A stretch of 64,000 bases of DNA from Acidobacteriota bacterium (lineage in GTDB: Bacteria; Acidobacteriota; Blastocatellia; Pyrinomonadales; Pyrinomonadaceae), in contig JADJOS010000005.1 in the NCBI GenBank assembly GCA_016713675.1, forward strand, positions 186,001-250,000, read 5' to 3'. Positions 24,061 to 32,622 of the stretch are shown here, one piece after another (position 1 is the first letter of the stretch; every line of letters begins with the position of its first letter). The position numbers and the translations under genes were made by a program. The notes below the pieces were generated by a model. It had not been told where the DNA came from, did not search any database, and saw nothing but the letters and a program-made list of their open reading frames with translations.

Positions 24061-24525
24061 ATGCTTTCAATGAAACGCTTCATAAAGATCGCCGTTCTTA
24101 TCCTCGCCATCGCTTTTATCGCTATCCAGTTCTTTCAGATCGACAAGACGAATCCGCCGGTCGTGCAGTCTGAGACGATCGAATCAATGACCAGCGTTCC
24201 GCCCGATGTTTCGATCATCATGGGCAAGGCATGCAACGACTGCCATACGAACAAGACAGTCTATCCGTGGTACTCATATATCCAACCGAACGGCTGGTTC
24301 CTCAGATCGCACGTCGATGACGGCAGGAAGGAGATGAACTTCAGCAAATTTGCGACGTACGACGACAGAAAACGTGCGAAAAAGCTCGAAGAGATATGCG
24401 AAGAGGTCACCGCAGGCAATATGCCGCTGCCTTCGTACACATAGATCCACCGCGATGCAGTCTTAACCGACACCGAGAAGAAAGCGTTGTGCGATTGGAC
24501 GAAGTCAGTTGCCGGTAGTCGGTAG
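24061..24525 (+). pseudogene. Haem-binding domain protein interrupted by one nonsense codon
   Basis: A membrane anchor (FIKIAVLILAIAFIAIQFF) is followed by a cytochrome-like haem-binding domain with CNDCH and TVYPWYSYIQPNGWFLRSHV, as in small periplasmic 'haem_bd' proteins. A TAG at 24442-24444 interrupts LPSYT/IHRDAVLTDTEKKALCDWTK; the frame after it is the expected continuation and runs to a second stop at 24523. The usual residue at this place is aliphatic, and TTG to TAG is a single change. The truncated 127-residue product keeps the CxxCH and could still function. Nothing recognisable is seen between 24526 and the terminator at 24923. Confidence 0.75.
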
Positions 24526-24917
24526 TCGGTCGTGGAAGATACAACCAAACAACTAAAGATCGACGCGAAGAAACGCGGAGTGAGCGCTGCGAGGTATCCG
24601 CGAGTGCAGAGCAGTCGAAGCCACCGAAGGCGAGCGAGAAGAACCCAGCGGGACGGAAGACTTTGCGGAACGTGGCGGTTTGAGGTCGCGATGGAATTTT
24701 CACGGCATAGAAGACTCCGCGAATAAAAGCGTAGCCGACATGCTAATGACTAGTGGATGCAGCGTTCGCCCGCACAACCAATGCCACCCAAACTCGTTAG
24801 CGATCTGGCAACATGAAAATAGCCCTTCCGTTAACCGTAATCCCACGGCTTCACGTGGGGCTTATGATCATGATGGCGCTCAAAAATATTCAGCCCGATT
24901 GCCGCACGCATATCCAT

Positions 24918-24949
24918 ATAAAAGGCCGCGAACGTAATATTCGCGGCCT
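24918..24949 (-). terminator. Rho-independent terminator
   Basis: On the minus strand AGGCCGCGAA, seven-base loop, TTCGCGGCCT, then TTTTAT: a perfect ten-base stem downstream of the gene at 24972-25688. Confidence 0.85.
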
Positions 24950-24971
24950 GTTACCTGTCCCCTATCACCCA

Positions 24972-25688
24972 TCAAGGATTGACAGTCACATAAACAGGAT
25001 CGCTGGGTTGGCCGTAGTCTTCGTTGGCTTTGCGGAGTTGGACATAGACTTGGATCTGTTCGGCGTCGCCTGCGGTGGTTGGGGTGATTGTTATGTCGGC
25101 TGATTTGCCTTGATAAGAGCCGTGTTTGGTCCAGTTTCCGCCTTTTCTGAGGACATAAACGTCCCACATGACGGCATCGCCGCGGCCTGAGACCACAAGA
25201 GAGAAGTGATAGTTGTGTTCCGCCTCAAATGGCTTGATGGTTGGTTTGACTTCGCTCGGCGAGATCGGCTGGGCGGCCACAGGTTCGATGCCCCAGGCCT
25301 GTCCGACTTCCGGTGTATATAATAAAGAAGCGCGAACGATGTCGCGATATTCGATTATCCGCTGAAAAATGCCGGTTGGCACAACAGTTGGCAGCGTCCC
25401 GAGGGCCGGAACATCGGGAATTGCGAATATCGGCGAACCAACAGGCAGCGTCATAATGCCGTTGCGAAACGCAGTCCACGCTTTTTCATACGCATCGAGC
25501 AGCGGAAATGACGAACCCAGAAACTGCATCATGTCTCCGTCGTCCGCGATCTGGTCAAGATTCTCCTGCGACAGCCCGTACAGCAGCCCTTCGAACTGAG
25601 CCTTCGCATCAAAATTCGCGTACCATGACACTCTCTCAAGCAGCGAGAGCGGAAACCATGCGGGATTTGGAAGTATCTTCTGCGGCAT
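24972..25688 (-). CDS. Conserved hypothetical protein, 238 aa
   Basis: The start follows CAGGAGAAATTGT. The N-terminal half contains AWFPLSLLERVSWYANFDAK and SQENLDQIADDGDMMQFLGS, helical and without signal peptide. The C-terminal 90 residues look like a beta-sandwich (FSLVVSGRGDAVMWDVYVLR, then IQVYVQLRKANEDYGQPSDP), similar in pattern to fibronectin type III-like modules. I do not recognise the family. A clear terminator follows, and upstream lies 1 kb of repeats, so it is monocistronic. Confidence 0.68.
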   Translation of the reverse strand: MPQKILPNPAWFPLSLLERVSWYANFDAKAQFEGLLYGLSQENLDQIADDGDMMQFLGSSFPLLDAYEKAWTAFRNGIMTLPVGSPIFAIPDVPALGTLPTVVPTGIFQRIIEYRDIVRASLLYTPEVGQAWGIEPVAAQPISPSEVKPTIKPFEAEHNYHFSLVVSGRGDAVMWDVYVLRKGGNWTKHGSYQGKSADITITPTTAGDAEQIQVYVQLRKANEDYGQPSDPVYVTVNP

Positions 25689-25876
25689 ACAATTTCTCCT
25701 GTATTTAAGTTATTTTAGAACTTGCCGCATTGACCGAATCGAGGTCAGCCATGTTAGGATTCACGCGATCCGGTCGCGGCAATTTGCTTGATTTAGGATT
25801 TCAGGAGATGAGAGGGTTCGGAGGGAAGGGAACGCGTTGCTCGGTGCATTAATAAAGGGTTTTCTCTCCCTTTCGG

Positions 25877-25970
25877 CTTATAACGGCCGAACAGTGATCA
25901 ACTCCACGAGTTGACCCACACGTTCGCATCCTCCAGCAAAGCTCCACACTCGCCAGAATTCCGTTATAAG
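25877..25970. repeat. Inverted repeat CTTATAACGG ... CCGTTATAAG
   Basis: Perfect ten-base arms at 25877-25886 and 25961-25970, 74 bases apart, with GGC/GCA flanks. The enclosed 74 bp encode nothing visible. The arms could be the ends of a tiny non-autonomous element. Confidence 0.5.
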
Positions 25971-26029
25971 CAGAACGTATTGTACATATTTTCAAAAAAG
26001 AAATGCAAGAACTTTTTAAACAAGCCCAG

Positions 26030-26360
26030 CTAAGCCGCTAAGTTGCGGAACTAGGCGAAAAAGTGACGCAACTAAGCCGCTAAGTCGCGGAACTAAGAGA
26101 CAAAGTTGTACTACTTCAGAGTTAAAGTTGCCCAACTAAGAGAAAAAGTAGTGCTGCTTGAGCGTTAAAGTAGTACAACTAAGAGACAAAGTTGTACTAC
26201 TTGAGCGTTAAAGTAGTACAACTAAGAGACAAAGTTGTACTACTTCAGAGTTAAAGTAGCCCAACTTAGAGCCAAAGTTGTACTACTTTAGAGTTGAAGT
26301 TGTACAACTAAGAAACAAAGTTGCCCAACTTAGACCCAAATCCGCCCAACTTTCCCCAAC
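26030..26360. repeat. 21-22 bp tandem repeat array 2
   Basis: About fifteen units, most starting AAAGT, alternate between two forms: AAAGTAGTACAACTAAGAG and AAAGTTGTACTACTTGAGCG, whose cores (AGTAGTACAACT and AGTTGTACTACT) are reverse complements. Units are 21 bp, or 22 bp for the second form. Neighbouring units can therefore fold into hairpins with 12-13 bp stems. It fills the gap between two gene blocks. Confidence 0.88.
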
Positions 26361-26446
26361 AACCGCCCACCCAAACCACCAACCCAAACAAAAAAAGCCC
26401 GCAAACACAGGCCTTCAGCAGTTTCCCGGCCGCGTTAGCGGCGAGA

Positions 26447-26606
26447 TGATTGTAGCCGTGGTGTTTTAACCCACGGAAAAGTCGGAAATATTGTTCCTCG
26501 TCGCGTCAGCGACGGTTGAATAAGGGCAACGATCCATTCAGTCGTCGCTGACGCGACGGGAATCTCATCCCAATCTACCGTGGGTTAAGACCCACGGCTA
26601 CAATCA
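26447..26606. repeat. Nested palindrome (REP/BIME-like)
   Basis: Outer arms TGATTGTAGCCGTGG...AACCCACGG (26447-26476) and CCGTGGGTT...CCACGGCTACAATCA (26578-26606) enclose inner arms TCGTCGCGTCAGCGACG (26498-26514) and CGTCGCTGACGCGACG (26543-26558). A small GTCGCTACGCGAC hairpin follows at about 26611. This architecture is that of paired REP sequences. No RAYT transposase is in the window. Confidence 0.88.
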
Positions 26607-26703
26607 CACTGTCGCTACGCGACAAAAGACCGGAACAATGAAAAGGCTGCCCGGGCAGAAGGACCACCAACCCAAAGAGGCTCGGCCTCGGTTTGTCGGA
26701 ATA

Positions 26704-27407
26704 TCAGAGCCGCAGCCTCGGGAGTTTGGCAAGACTAGCCACCACCTTCTTTTTGCAGAAGCCATTTCGAATTCTTCTCGCGTGAATTACCTTAAGCAAT
26801 TCCTTCTTGTCGAACTTTCGTGCTCGCTCAATAATTGTGTTTATGTCTCGTCTTATTTCTTCTAGTTTTCCCAAGTATTCCTTGTGATCTTCGGTTAGAT
26901 AGCCCAAAACGAAGTCTGATTTCTCAAATGATATCCAATGTGCCAATCAATTACTCGAATATTTTCGTACTGTGCCTTAGCCATTTGCATCATCTCATTG
27001 ATATCTCGACCTTCTGGATTCTTTGACCAGTCCATAATGCGTTCGAACTGAACTTGCTCGAGTCTATCGACATGTTCGATCAAGTTGTAGATCATTTCAA
27101 ACGATTGCCTTTGAAAAACATTTAAGTCAGAGCATATATCCTTGTAGAAGTTGGAAAAGATTGGTGTCGAAAGGCGAACATTTGACGACATGTCAATGAG
27201 TCCGTGGGTTAACTGTTGAAGTGACCGAGCGCCAGCAAGATGACGCATGTAGATTTGTGTCTTGATCGACTCCAATTCGTGAATCAAATCTTTGTGCAGT
27301 TTGATTCTTCGTCGCCAGTCGAGAAAACGTGGTGTCAGGACAGCCGCAACAATTCCGAAAATAGCGGAAACGAACGCAATTAGAACCTTGTCCGCAAGTG
27401 ATTCCAT
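26704..27407 (-). CDS. Membrane-anchored hypothetical protein, probably frameshifted
   Basis: From ATG 27407 a 170-residue frame starts with a single membrane helix (KVLIAFVSAIFGIVAAVLTP) and then a helical cytoplasmic part (DWRRRIKLHKDLIHELESIK) to a stop at 26895. A second frame from 26946 continues WISFEKSDFVLGYLTEDHKE then YLGKLEEIRRDINTIIERAR and ends at 26704. The overlap of helical, charged sequence at the junction suggests one protein of about 235 residues broken by an indel near 26930. Alternatively the first frame is complete and the second is noise. Function unknown. Base composition is more A/T-rich than neighbouring genes. Confidence 0.5.
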
Positions 27408-27507
27408 TGATTAATACTAGACAACTATCTAAAAACACTCAGTCCTAATAACCGTGTTCTTCAACAGGTTCAAGTTTCTGTTCTCGAAGCAATGGCCTGT
27501 AAGATCT

Positions 27508-28107
27508 TTATCGTAAAGCGTCTGACGGCTGGTGCGAATATAAGGTCTGCAAGAGCTTTAGGCGTGGTAGCGTCGATTCGAAAGAATATTCATTTGCCCA
27601 CGCTTCATTGATTCGCGGGTAAGGGTGGAAGAACTTGGTACCCTTTTGATTGATCGGTTCGTCGTTAAGCAAATCAGCATCCAACATAAGATGAGTTTGA
27701 ACGGGAGGCTTGCGGTCAAATGGAAGAGCAGTCATGACCGTTCGTAAGGATCACCATTCACCCTTCGTTTCGCATACGACTGTACTTGTCGTAGATGTTT
27801 CTCGCCAAGAATCGTGTTCGCTCTCTTCACACTCAATAAAGGCGAACATTTTCTGGTCGAGGCGGATTCCAAAGTCCGCGAACTCGCCTTTAACACGATA
27901 TTCAGTTGTAAGCTCTGCATATTTGTCGTAGCCGAGTCCTTCGCAAAGAAAGTCGGTGACAATCAAGCGCGTATCGCCTTCGTTCGCATCTCCGCAAAGG
28001 TCAGCAAGAGGCTTTGCGTACTTCTTGATAACCACACGCATCCGGTCGCGTGTATCGGTTTCCCACTTCGGCACGGCGCGTTCTTTCTTAAGAGAGGTTT
28101 CGCTCAT
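27508..28107 (-). pseudogene. Type I restriction HsdR N-terminal-like nuclease domain, broken
   Basis: From 28107 the frame reads RLIVTDFLCEGLGYDKYAEL then TTEYRVKGEFADFGIRLDQK and MFAFIE, the N-terminal PD-(D/E)xK nuclease domain seen in HsdR-N-like proteins. At the catalytic ExK the frame shifts: dropping one T gives FIEVKRANTILGEKHLRQVQ SYA, but the actual frame runs to a stop at 27751. A third frame at 27508-27735 carries KPPVQTHLMLDADLLNDEP, the usual downstream part, so an internal piece is also lost. It is a decayed gene; stand-alone proteins of this kind are common and not always restriction enzymes. Confidence 0.72.
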
Positions 28108-28257
28108 ATTTTTTTGTGTCTGGATAACTTCACGGAAAATGTAGCACTATACAAATAAATTGGCAACGGCTGTACGTCTTCCGACGGGAAGAACACACTC
28201 CCTACCGGTCGTGTTTCTGCCTTGTTGTAGTACAATTATTGTTCGCGTTTTATAGAT

Positions 28258-28779
28258 ATGGCGGTGTTGGATATTGTTCATTATGGGGATCCGGTTTTGT
28301 TGACGGTTGGGAGGCCGTTAGTGGACGGGGACTTTGGTCCGTCGATGGAGAAACTGGCGGCGGATATGTTCGTGACGATGGAACAGGCGGGCGGTGTTGG
28401 TCTGGCGGCGCCGCAGGTTGGGTTGTCGCAGCGGATGTTTGTGATGGATATCCCCGAATCCGACACGCGCGAAGGCGTGAAGGTCGTGATGGTCAATCCG
28501 GAGATCATAACTGTCGAAGGCGAACAGACCGGTGACGAAGGTTGTTTGTCGTTCCCTGGGCTTTTTCAGGTAGTAAGACGCGAAATGCGCGTCATCGCGA
28601 GGGCTCAAGATGTCAACGGCGAGGAGTTTGAGATAGACGTCGAGGGACTCGCGGCAAGATGCATTCTGCACGAGACCGATCATTGCGACGGAATTGTCTT
28701 TCTTGACCGCATGACCCCCTTGAAACGCGAACTCGCAAAGCGTAAGATTAAGAGATTGCAAAAGACAGGCGATTGGTAA
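28258..28779 (+). CDS. def: Peptide deformylase
   Basis: 173 residues. Removes the formyl group from the initiator methionine of nascent proteins. All three family motifs are present: GGVGLAAPQVG (residues 45-55), EGCLSFPG (94-101) with metal ligand Cys96, and HETDHCDG (138-145) with ligands His138 and His142 and catalytic Glu139. The third motif has T and C where HEFDHLDG or HELDHLNG is common. Unlike in many bacteria it is not next to fmt, which is 5.9 kb away in the same direction. Confidence 0.96.
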   Translation: MAVLDIVHYGDPVLLTVGRPLVDGDFGPSMEKLAADMFVTMEQAGGVGLAAPQVGLSQRMFVMDIPESDTREGVKVVMVNPEIITVEGEQTGDEGCLSFPGLFQVVRREMRVIARAQDVNGEEFEIDVEGLAARCILHETDHCDGIVFLDRMTPLKRELAKRKIKRLQKTGDW

Positions 28780-28787
28780 TTTAACTG

Positions 28788-29012
28788 ATGAAGATCGAAG
28801 ATACCAAACTGACGGCCGAGGTCGGCTCGATCAGAGAACTTAACCTTTACCTTATTAAAGGTTGGGTACTGTTATTAACGTATGTTCGTCATTCGCGCGA
28901 CGATCAGCAGCCGAGATTTGTCGTCGGATGGCAGCAGGATATCGAACCTGTCATTCCCGAACTGTTAGACGAATGGGAACAGCGCGAGATGATGCGGAGT
29001 TTGAACGTTTAG
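28788..29012 (+). CDS. Small conserved hypothetical protein, 74 aa
   Basis: It starts 8 bp after def and is probably co-transcribed. The sequence is IEDTKLTAEVGSIRELNLYL, then IKGWVLLLTYVRHSRDDQQP, ending EWEQREMMRSLNV. No signal peptide or membrane segment; GWVLLLTYVR is a beta strand rather than a helix. I do not recognise it. Confidence 0.62.
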   Translation: MKIEDTKLTAEVGSIRELNLYLIKGWVLLLTYVRHSRDDQQPRFVVGWQQDIEPVIPELLDEWEQREMMRSLNV

Positions 29013-29078
29013 TTTGCCCAACTGAACAAGGCGTAAATCGCCATATTTTGAGAGTGCCGATCTATGAGGAGACGTATT

Positions 29079-29754
29079 ATGCGTATTACTTTGGTCGGAA
29101 AATTGATAACTTTAGCGTTCCTTTTGTCAGGGACCGCAGTTGCACAGTCGGTGATATTCAACGCGCCTTCGACCGACACTCTCGAGAAAGGAGAGTTTTA
29201 TGTTGAAGGCACATTTGCCGCAAGATTTAAGAAATACGAGAACGGCGGATATCAGAACTATGGCTACCGCGTAGTTTACGGCGTCGACCGCAGGACCGAG
29301 GTCGGAGCGAATTTTTATGTAACGCGCGACGGGACCGATCTGCCGCGTGAGCTGCAATTCAATTTCAAACGGAAGCTGTACGACAACGAAAAATACGGAG
29401 TTGCAGTATCTACAGGTGCATTGGTAAGCGTGCCGTTAACGAAATCTGCAGGCAGCCGGCCCACTGCGATCGTGTACGCGAATGTTAGTAAGACGATACC
29501 CAAGATTGGGACGCGTCTAACGGGCGGTATGTACCGTGCGATCGCCCGAGAACGCGATTTCGGCAAGATGTGGGGCGTCATGGCCGGATTTAGTGATCGG
29601 CGACTGGTTCTCAGGTGCAAATCGTTACGGTTATGCGTTCGTCGGTATGAATGTCGCCGTCACGAAACGGCAGTTTCTGTCGTTCGGTTACAATTTCGGC
29701 AATTCGGGCGTCGGTGAGAACTACTTTGCGATCACCTACGGTATAACGTTCTAG
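29079..29754 (+). CDS. Outer-membrane-like beta-barrel protein, frameshifted
   Basis: AGGAG at 29067-29071 places the start at 29079 rather than at the ATG at 29064. A signal peptide (LVGKLITLAFLLSGTAVAQS) is followed by alternating amphipathic strands (EFYVEGTFAARFKKYENGGY, GVDRRTEVGANFYVTRDG). After GKMWGVMAGF the original frame runs into a basic nonsense tail ending at 29717, whereas the +1 frame reads VIGDWFSGANRYGYAFVGMN, VAVTKRQFLSFGYNFGN and ENYFAITYGITF to 29754, a proper barrel C-terminus with terminal phenylalanine. Removing one A near 29597 (GGATTTAGTGATC) rejoins the two. The intact protein would be about 224 residues. Confidence 0.75.
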
Positions 29755-29785
29755 GGTCGTGCCGGACACGAAAGATCATAAATAT

Positions 29786-31353
29786 ATGCAAACACAGAGA
29801 AGTCTCGACGAATTCAAAAACGAACCATTTACTGATTATTCACAGCCGGAGAACGCGGCGGCGATGCAAGCCGCGATCGACAAGGTCCGCAACGAACTCG
29901 GCCGCGAATATCCGATCATCATCAACGGTGAAAAGATCGCGCTCGAACACAAATTCAACAGCACCGATCCTTCGAATAAGACAGAGGTAGTAGGTGTGTT
30001 CCCGGAGGAGACACCGATACTTCATTGGTTGAGAAGGCGATCGCTGCCGCGTCTGAGGCGTTCAGGACCTGGAAGAACGTGTCGTACGCAGAGCGTGCGG
30101 AGTATTTGTTCAAGATCGCCGACATCATGCGCGAGCGTAAACATGAGTTGTCGGCGTGGATGGTGTTCGAGGTTTCGAAAACGTGGGCCGAGGCTGACGG
30201 AGACACGGCAGAGGCGATAGATTTTTGCGACTTTTACGGGCGCGAGATGCTCCGTTGGGGAGCGGACCAGCCGATAACGCCGAATCCCGGGGAGGACAAC
30301 AGGTTCGGATACATTCCGCTTGGGGTCGGAGCGATCATTCCGCCGTGGAATTTTCCACTCGCGATAATGGCGGGGATGACCATGGCGGCGGTTGTGGCCG
30401 GAAATACCGTCGTACTCAAGCCTTCGAGCGATTCACCCGTTATTGCGGCGAAGTTCATGGAGATACTCGAGGAAGTCGGGCTGCCTGCGGGCGTGGTCAA
30501 CTTCATCAGCGGCTCGGCGAAGACCGGCGAAGCGATGGTGACGCATCCAAAGACGCGGTTTATCTCATTCACCGGTTCGAAAGGCGTCGGATTACATATT
30601 AACGAGGAAGCCGCCAAGACGCGTCCGGGGCAGATCTGGATAAAACGCGTTATCGCGGAGATGGGCGGAAAGGACGCGATCGTGGTGGCGGACGACGCTG
30701 ACCTGGATGCGGCAGCGAGCGGGGCGGTTTCGGCGGCGTTTGGGTTTCAGGGGCAGAAATGCAGTGCGTGTTCGCGTCTGATCGTCGATGAAAAGGTCCA
30801 CGATGAGTTGATGGCGAAGGTGGTCGAGCTGACGAATAAGCTCGTCAAGGGCCGACCGACCGAGGCAAATACGAACGTGGCCGCTGTTATCAACAAACGT
30901 TCCTATGACACGACGATGGGATACATTGCCAAGGGGATCGAGGAAGGCGGTGAGTTGCTGACGGGCGGCAAAGGCGATGATTCGATCGGTTTTTACATCG
31001 AGCCGACCGTTATCAGCAATGTTCAGCCCGGCGATACCATCGAGCAGGAAGAGATCTTCGCTCCCGTGCTCGCTGTGATCAAAGCAAAGGACTACGACCA
31101 CGCGATCGAGATCGCAAACGACACGGAATTTGGCCTGACCGGTGCGGTCTACTCTGCTTCGCAGGAGCGTTTGGAGCAGGCGAGGCGTGATTTTCATGTC
31201 GGCAACCTCTACCTGAACCGCAAATGCACAGGCGCTCTTGTCGGCGTGCATCCGTTCGGCGGATTTAACATGAGCGGGACCGATTCGAAGGCGGGCGGAC
31301 GCGAATATCTGTTACAATTCATGCAAGGAAAGTCGGTCGCACAGAAGATCTAG
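29786..31353 (+). CDS. pruA: L-glutamate gamma-semialdehyde (1-pyrroline-5-carboxylate) dehydrogenase, frameshifted
   Basis: Oxidises glutamate semialdehyde to glutamate in proline and arginine breakdown. The N-terminal frame (MQTQRSLDEFKNEPFTDYSQ ... INGEKIALEHKFNSTDPSNK) runs to VVGVFP; the rest is in the next frame from PGGDTDTSLVEKAIAAASEA onward. One C missing from TTCCCGG at about 29999-30005 explains it. The main part has the aldehyde dehydrogenase motifs: GAIIPPWNFPLAIMAGMTMA, FTGSKGVG (Rossmann loop), IAEMGGKDAIVV with the general-base Glu, FGFQGQKCSACSRL with the catalytic Cys, EIFAPVLAV and GVHPFGGFNMSGTDSKAGG. Without the shift a TTG at 30025 would give 442 residues lacking the N-terminal segment. 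Confidence 0.88.
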
Positions 31354-31388
31354 CGGCGGGCGGCGCTTTGCAACACAAATATAACCCT

Positions 31389-32300
31389 ATGAAAGCTAAT
31401 CGATTTGCGAGTTTAGTCGTATCGGCCCTTGTTTTGGCTTCGACGGTCACGCCGCTGCTTGGACAGAAGCGGAATACACCTGCCAAGCCCCCGAAACCGA
31501 TCATTTTCGCCGTACTAAATGACGGACAGAGCCTCGAACCGATCGCGTACATTAACGGCAAGCGTCTCGAGAATCCCGTCGGAGGCGACAGCGACCAGGG
31601 AATTATCAACGCGTTCAGCAAGGTGTATTACAAGACCGGAGCGACGTATAGATTTGTCTTCGGCGGAGCCGGTGCGGGTAATGTGACGGTCAAAAAATCG
31701 TACGCAACGGCTGATTGCAGCAAGAATACGGCTGAGATCGCCGTCAAATCACCAAAAGTGATCCTCAAGGGATTTGTCATGGGCCTGGCGACGAATGCCG
31801 CGATCAAGAACAAGGCTGCGAGTGTTCGCCGCAGGCCGACGACGGCAGAGCGCAGCGAGATCGAGGCCCTTGTTAAGAAGGAATTCGCCAAAAAGAAGCT
31901 GACGCCGTCTGTGCTCAAGTCGCAAAACCTCACCGCCATCGATGTCAACAACGACGGAAAGGTCGAACTGGTCGGGAGTTACTGGGTCGACGTTGATAAA
32001 TTCACGCGCGACCTGCTTTTCTTCATCGCGGACAAAGGCGCCAACGGAAAATACACCTTCGGCCACGTGGCTTACAGCCGCGTCGAGCAAAAGGACGTCA
32101 TGAGCCAGGAGATCAAGGACGTCGACGACGGAATTTACCACGAAGTACTGTTAGATAGCTTTGATTTTGACGGCGACGGCGTCAACGAGATCTTTACGAC
32201 GCAGCCGTCTTTCGAAGGTGCGGGCTTTACTGCCTATCAGCGGAAAGGAAATAAGTGGGTGAACATCTTTGAGAACGCAAATTACCACTGCGCTTACTAA
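31389..32300 (+). CDS. Secreted protein with calcium-binding-like repeats
   Basis: 303 residues from the ATG at 31389, which gives a standard signal peptide (FASLVVSALVLASTVTPLLG). Two loops resemble EF-hand/FG-GAP calcium sites: DVNNDGKVELVGSYW and DFDGDGVNEIFTTQPSFE, spaced about 80 residues apart, as in integrin-like VCBS/FG-GAP proteins. The N-terminal domain (IIFAVLNDGQSLEPIAYING) is unrecognised. It starts 35 bp after pruA and ends at a strong terminator. Extracellular or periplasmic; function unknown. Confidence 0.75.
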   Translation: MKANRFASLVVSALVLASTVTPLLGQKRNTPAKPPKPIIFAVLNDGQSLEPIAYINGKRLENPVGGDSDQGIINAFSKVYYKTGATYRFVFGGAGAGNVTVKKSYATADCSKNTAEIAVKSPKVILKGFVMGLATNAAIKNKAASVRRRPTTAERSEIEALVKKEFAKKKLTPSVLKSQNLTAIDVNNDGKVELVGSYWVDVDKFTRDLLFFIADKGANGKYTFGHVAYSRVEQKDVMSQEIKDVDDGIYHEVLLDSFDFDGDGVNEIFTTQPSFEGAGFTAYQRKGNKWVNIFENANYHCAY

Positions 32301-32324
32301 ATACGAGCTGCATATGAGTAATTC

Positions 32325-32356
32325 AAAGGCCGCCGAGAGCTTTCGGCGGCCTTTTT
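32325..32356 (+). terminator. Strong rho-independent terminator
   Basis: AAAGGCCGCCGA (32325-32336), loop GAGCTT, TCGGCGGCCTTT (32343-32354), then further T: a perfect 12-bp stem. Confidence 0.93.
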
Positions 32357-32390
32357 TGACTCTTTTGGGAGCCGCGACAGGTTGACAACA

Positions 32391-32600
32391 ACCTCTGTCA
32401 CGGCAACCGCAACCTCTGTTACGGCAGCAGAGTCCTCTGTCACGGCGTCAGCAACCTCTGATACGGCTGCAGTAACTTCTGTTGCGGCTGCAGCAACCTC
32501 CGTCACGCCTGCAGTAACCTCTGTTGCGGCTGCAGAGTCCTCTGTTACGGCTGCAGAGGTTCTTGCAGAGGCTTCGGCGACCTCTGTCACGGCGACGGCG
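32391..32600. repeat. 21-bp tandem repeat array 3, upstream of alkaline phosphatase
   Basis: Exactly ten units of 21 bp with no indels, consensus ACCTCTGTTACGGCTGCAGA plus one base. It starts 35 bp after a terminator and ends 22 bp before the alkaline phosphatase start. Both strands read as heptads (plus: SVTAAES, SVTASAT; minus: AAVTEVA, AAVTEDS) but neither frame has a convincing start or ribosome-binding site. Confidence 0.92.
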
Positions 32601-32622
32601 GGTTTGTTATGATTAAAGAACA

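Noticed and set aside
24442..24444. TAG recoded as an amino acid
   Set aside because: Several genes in the window end properly at TAG (for example gnd, trpless hypothetical genes and the alkaline phosphatase), so a recoded genetic code is not supported.
24532..24726. 64-aa frame downstream of the haem-binding pseudogene
   Set aside because: Arg-rich, no ribosome-binding site, no recognisable similarity; treated as non-coding.
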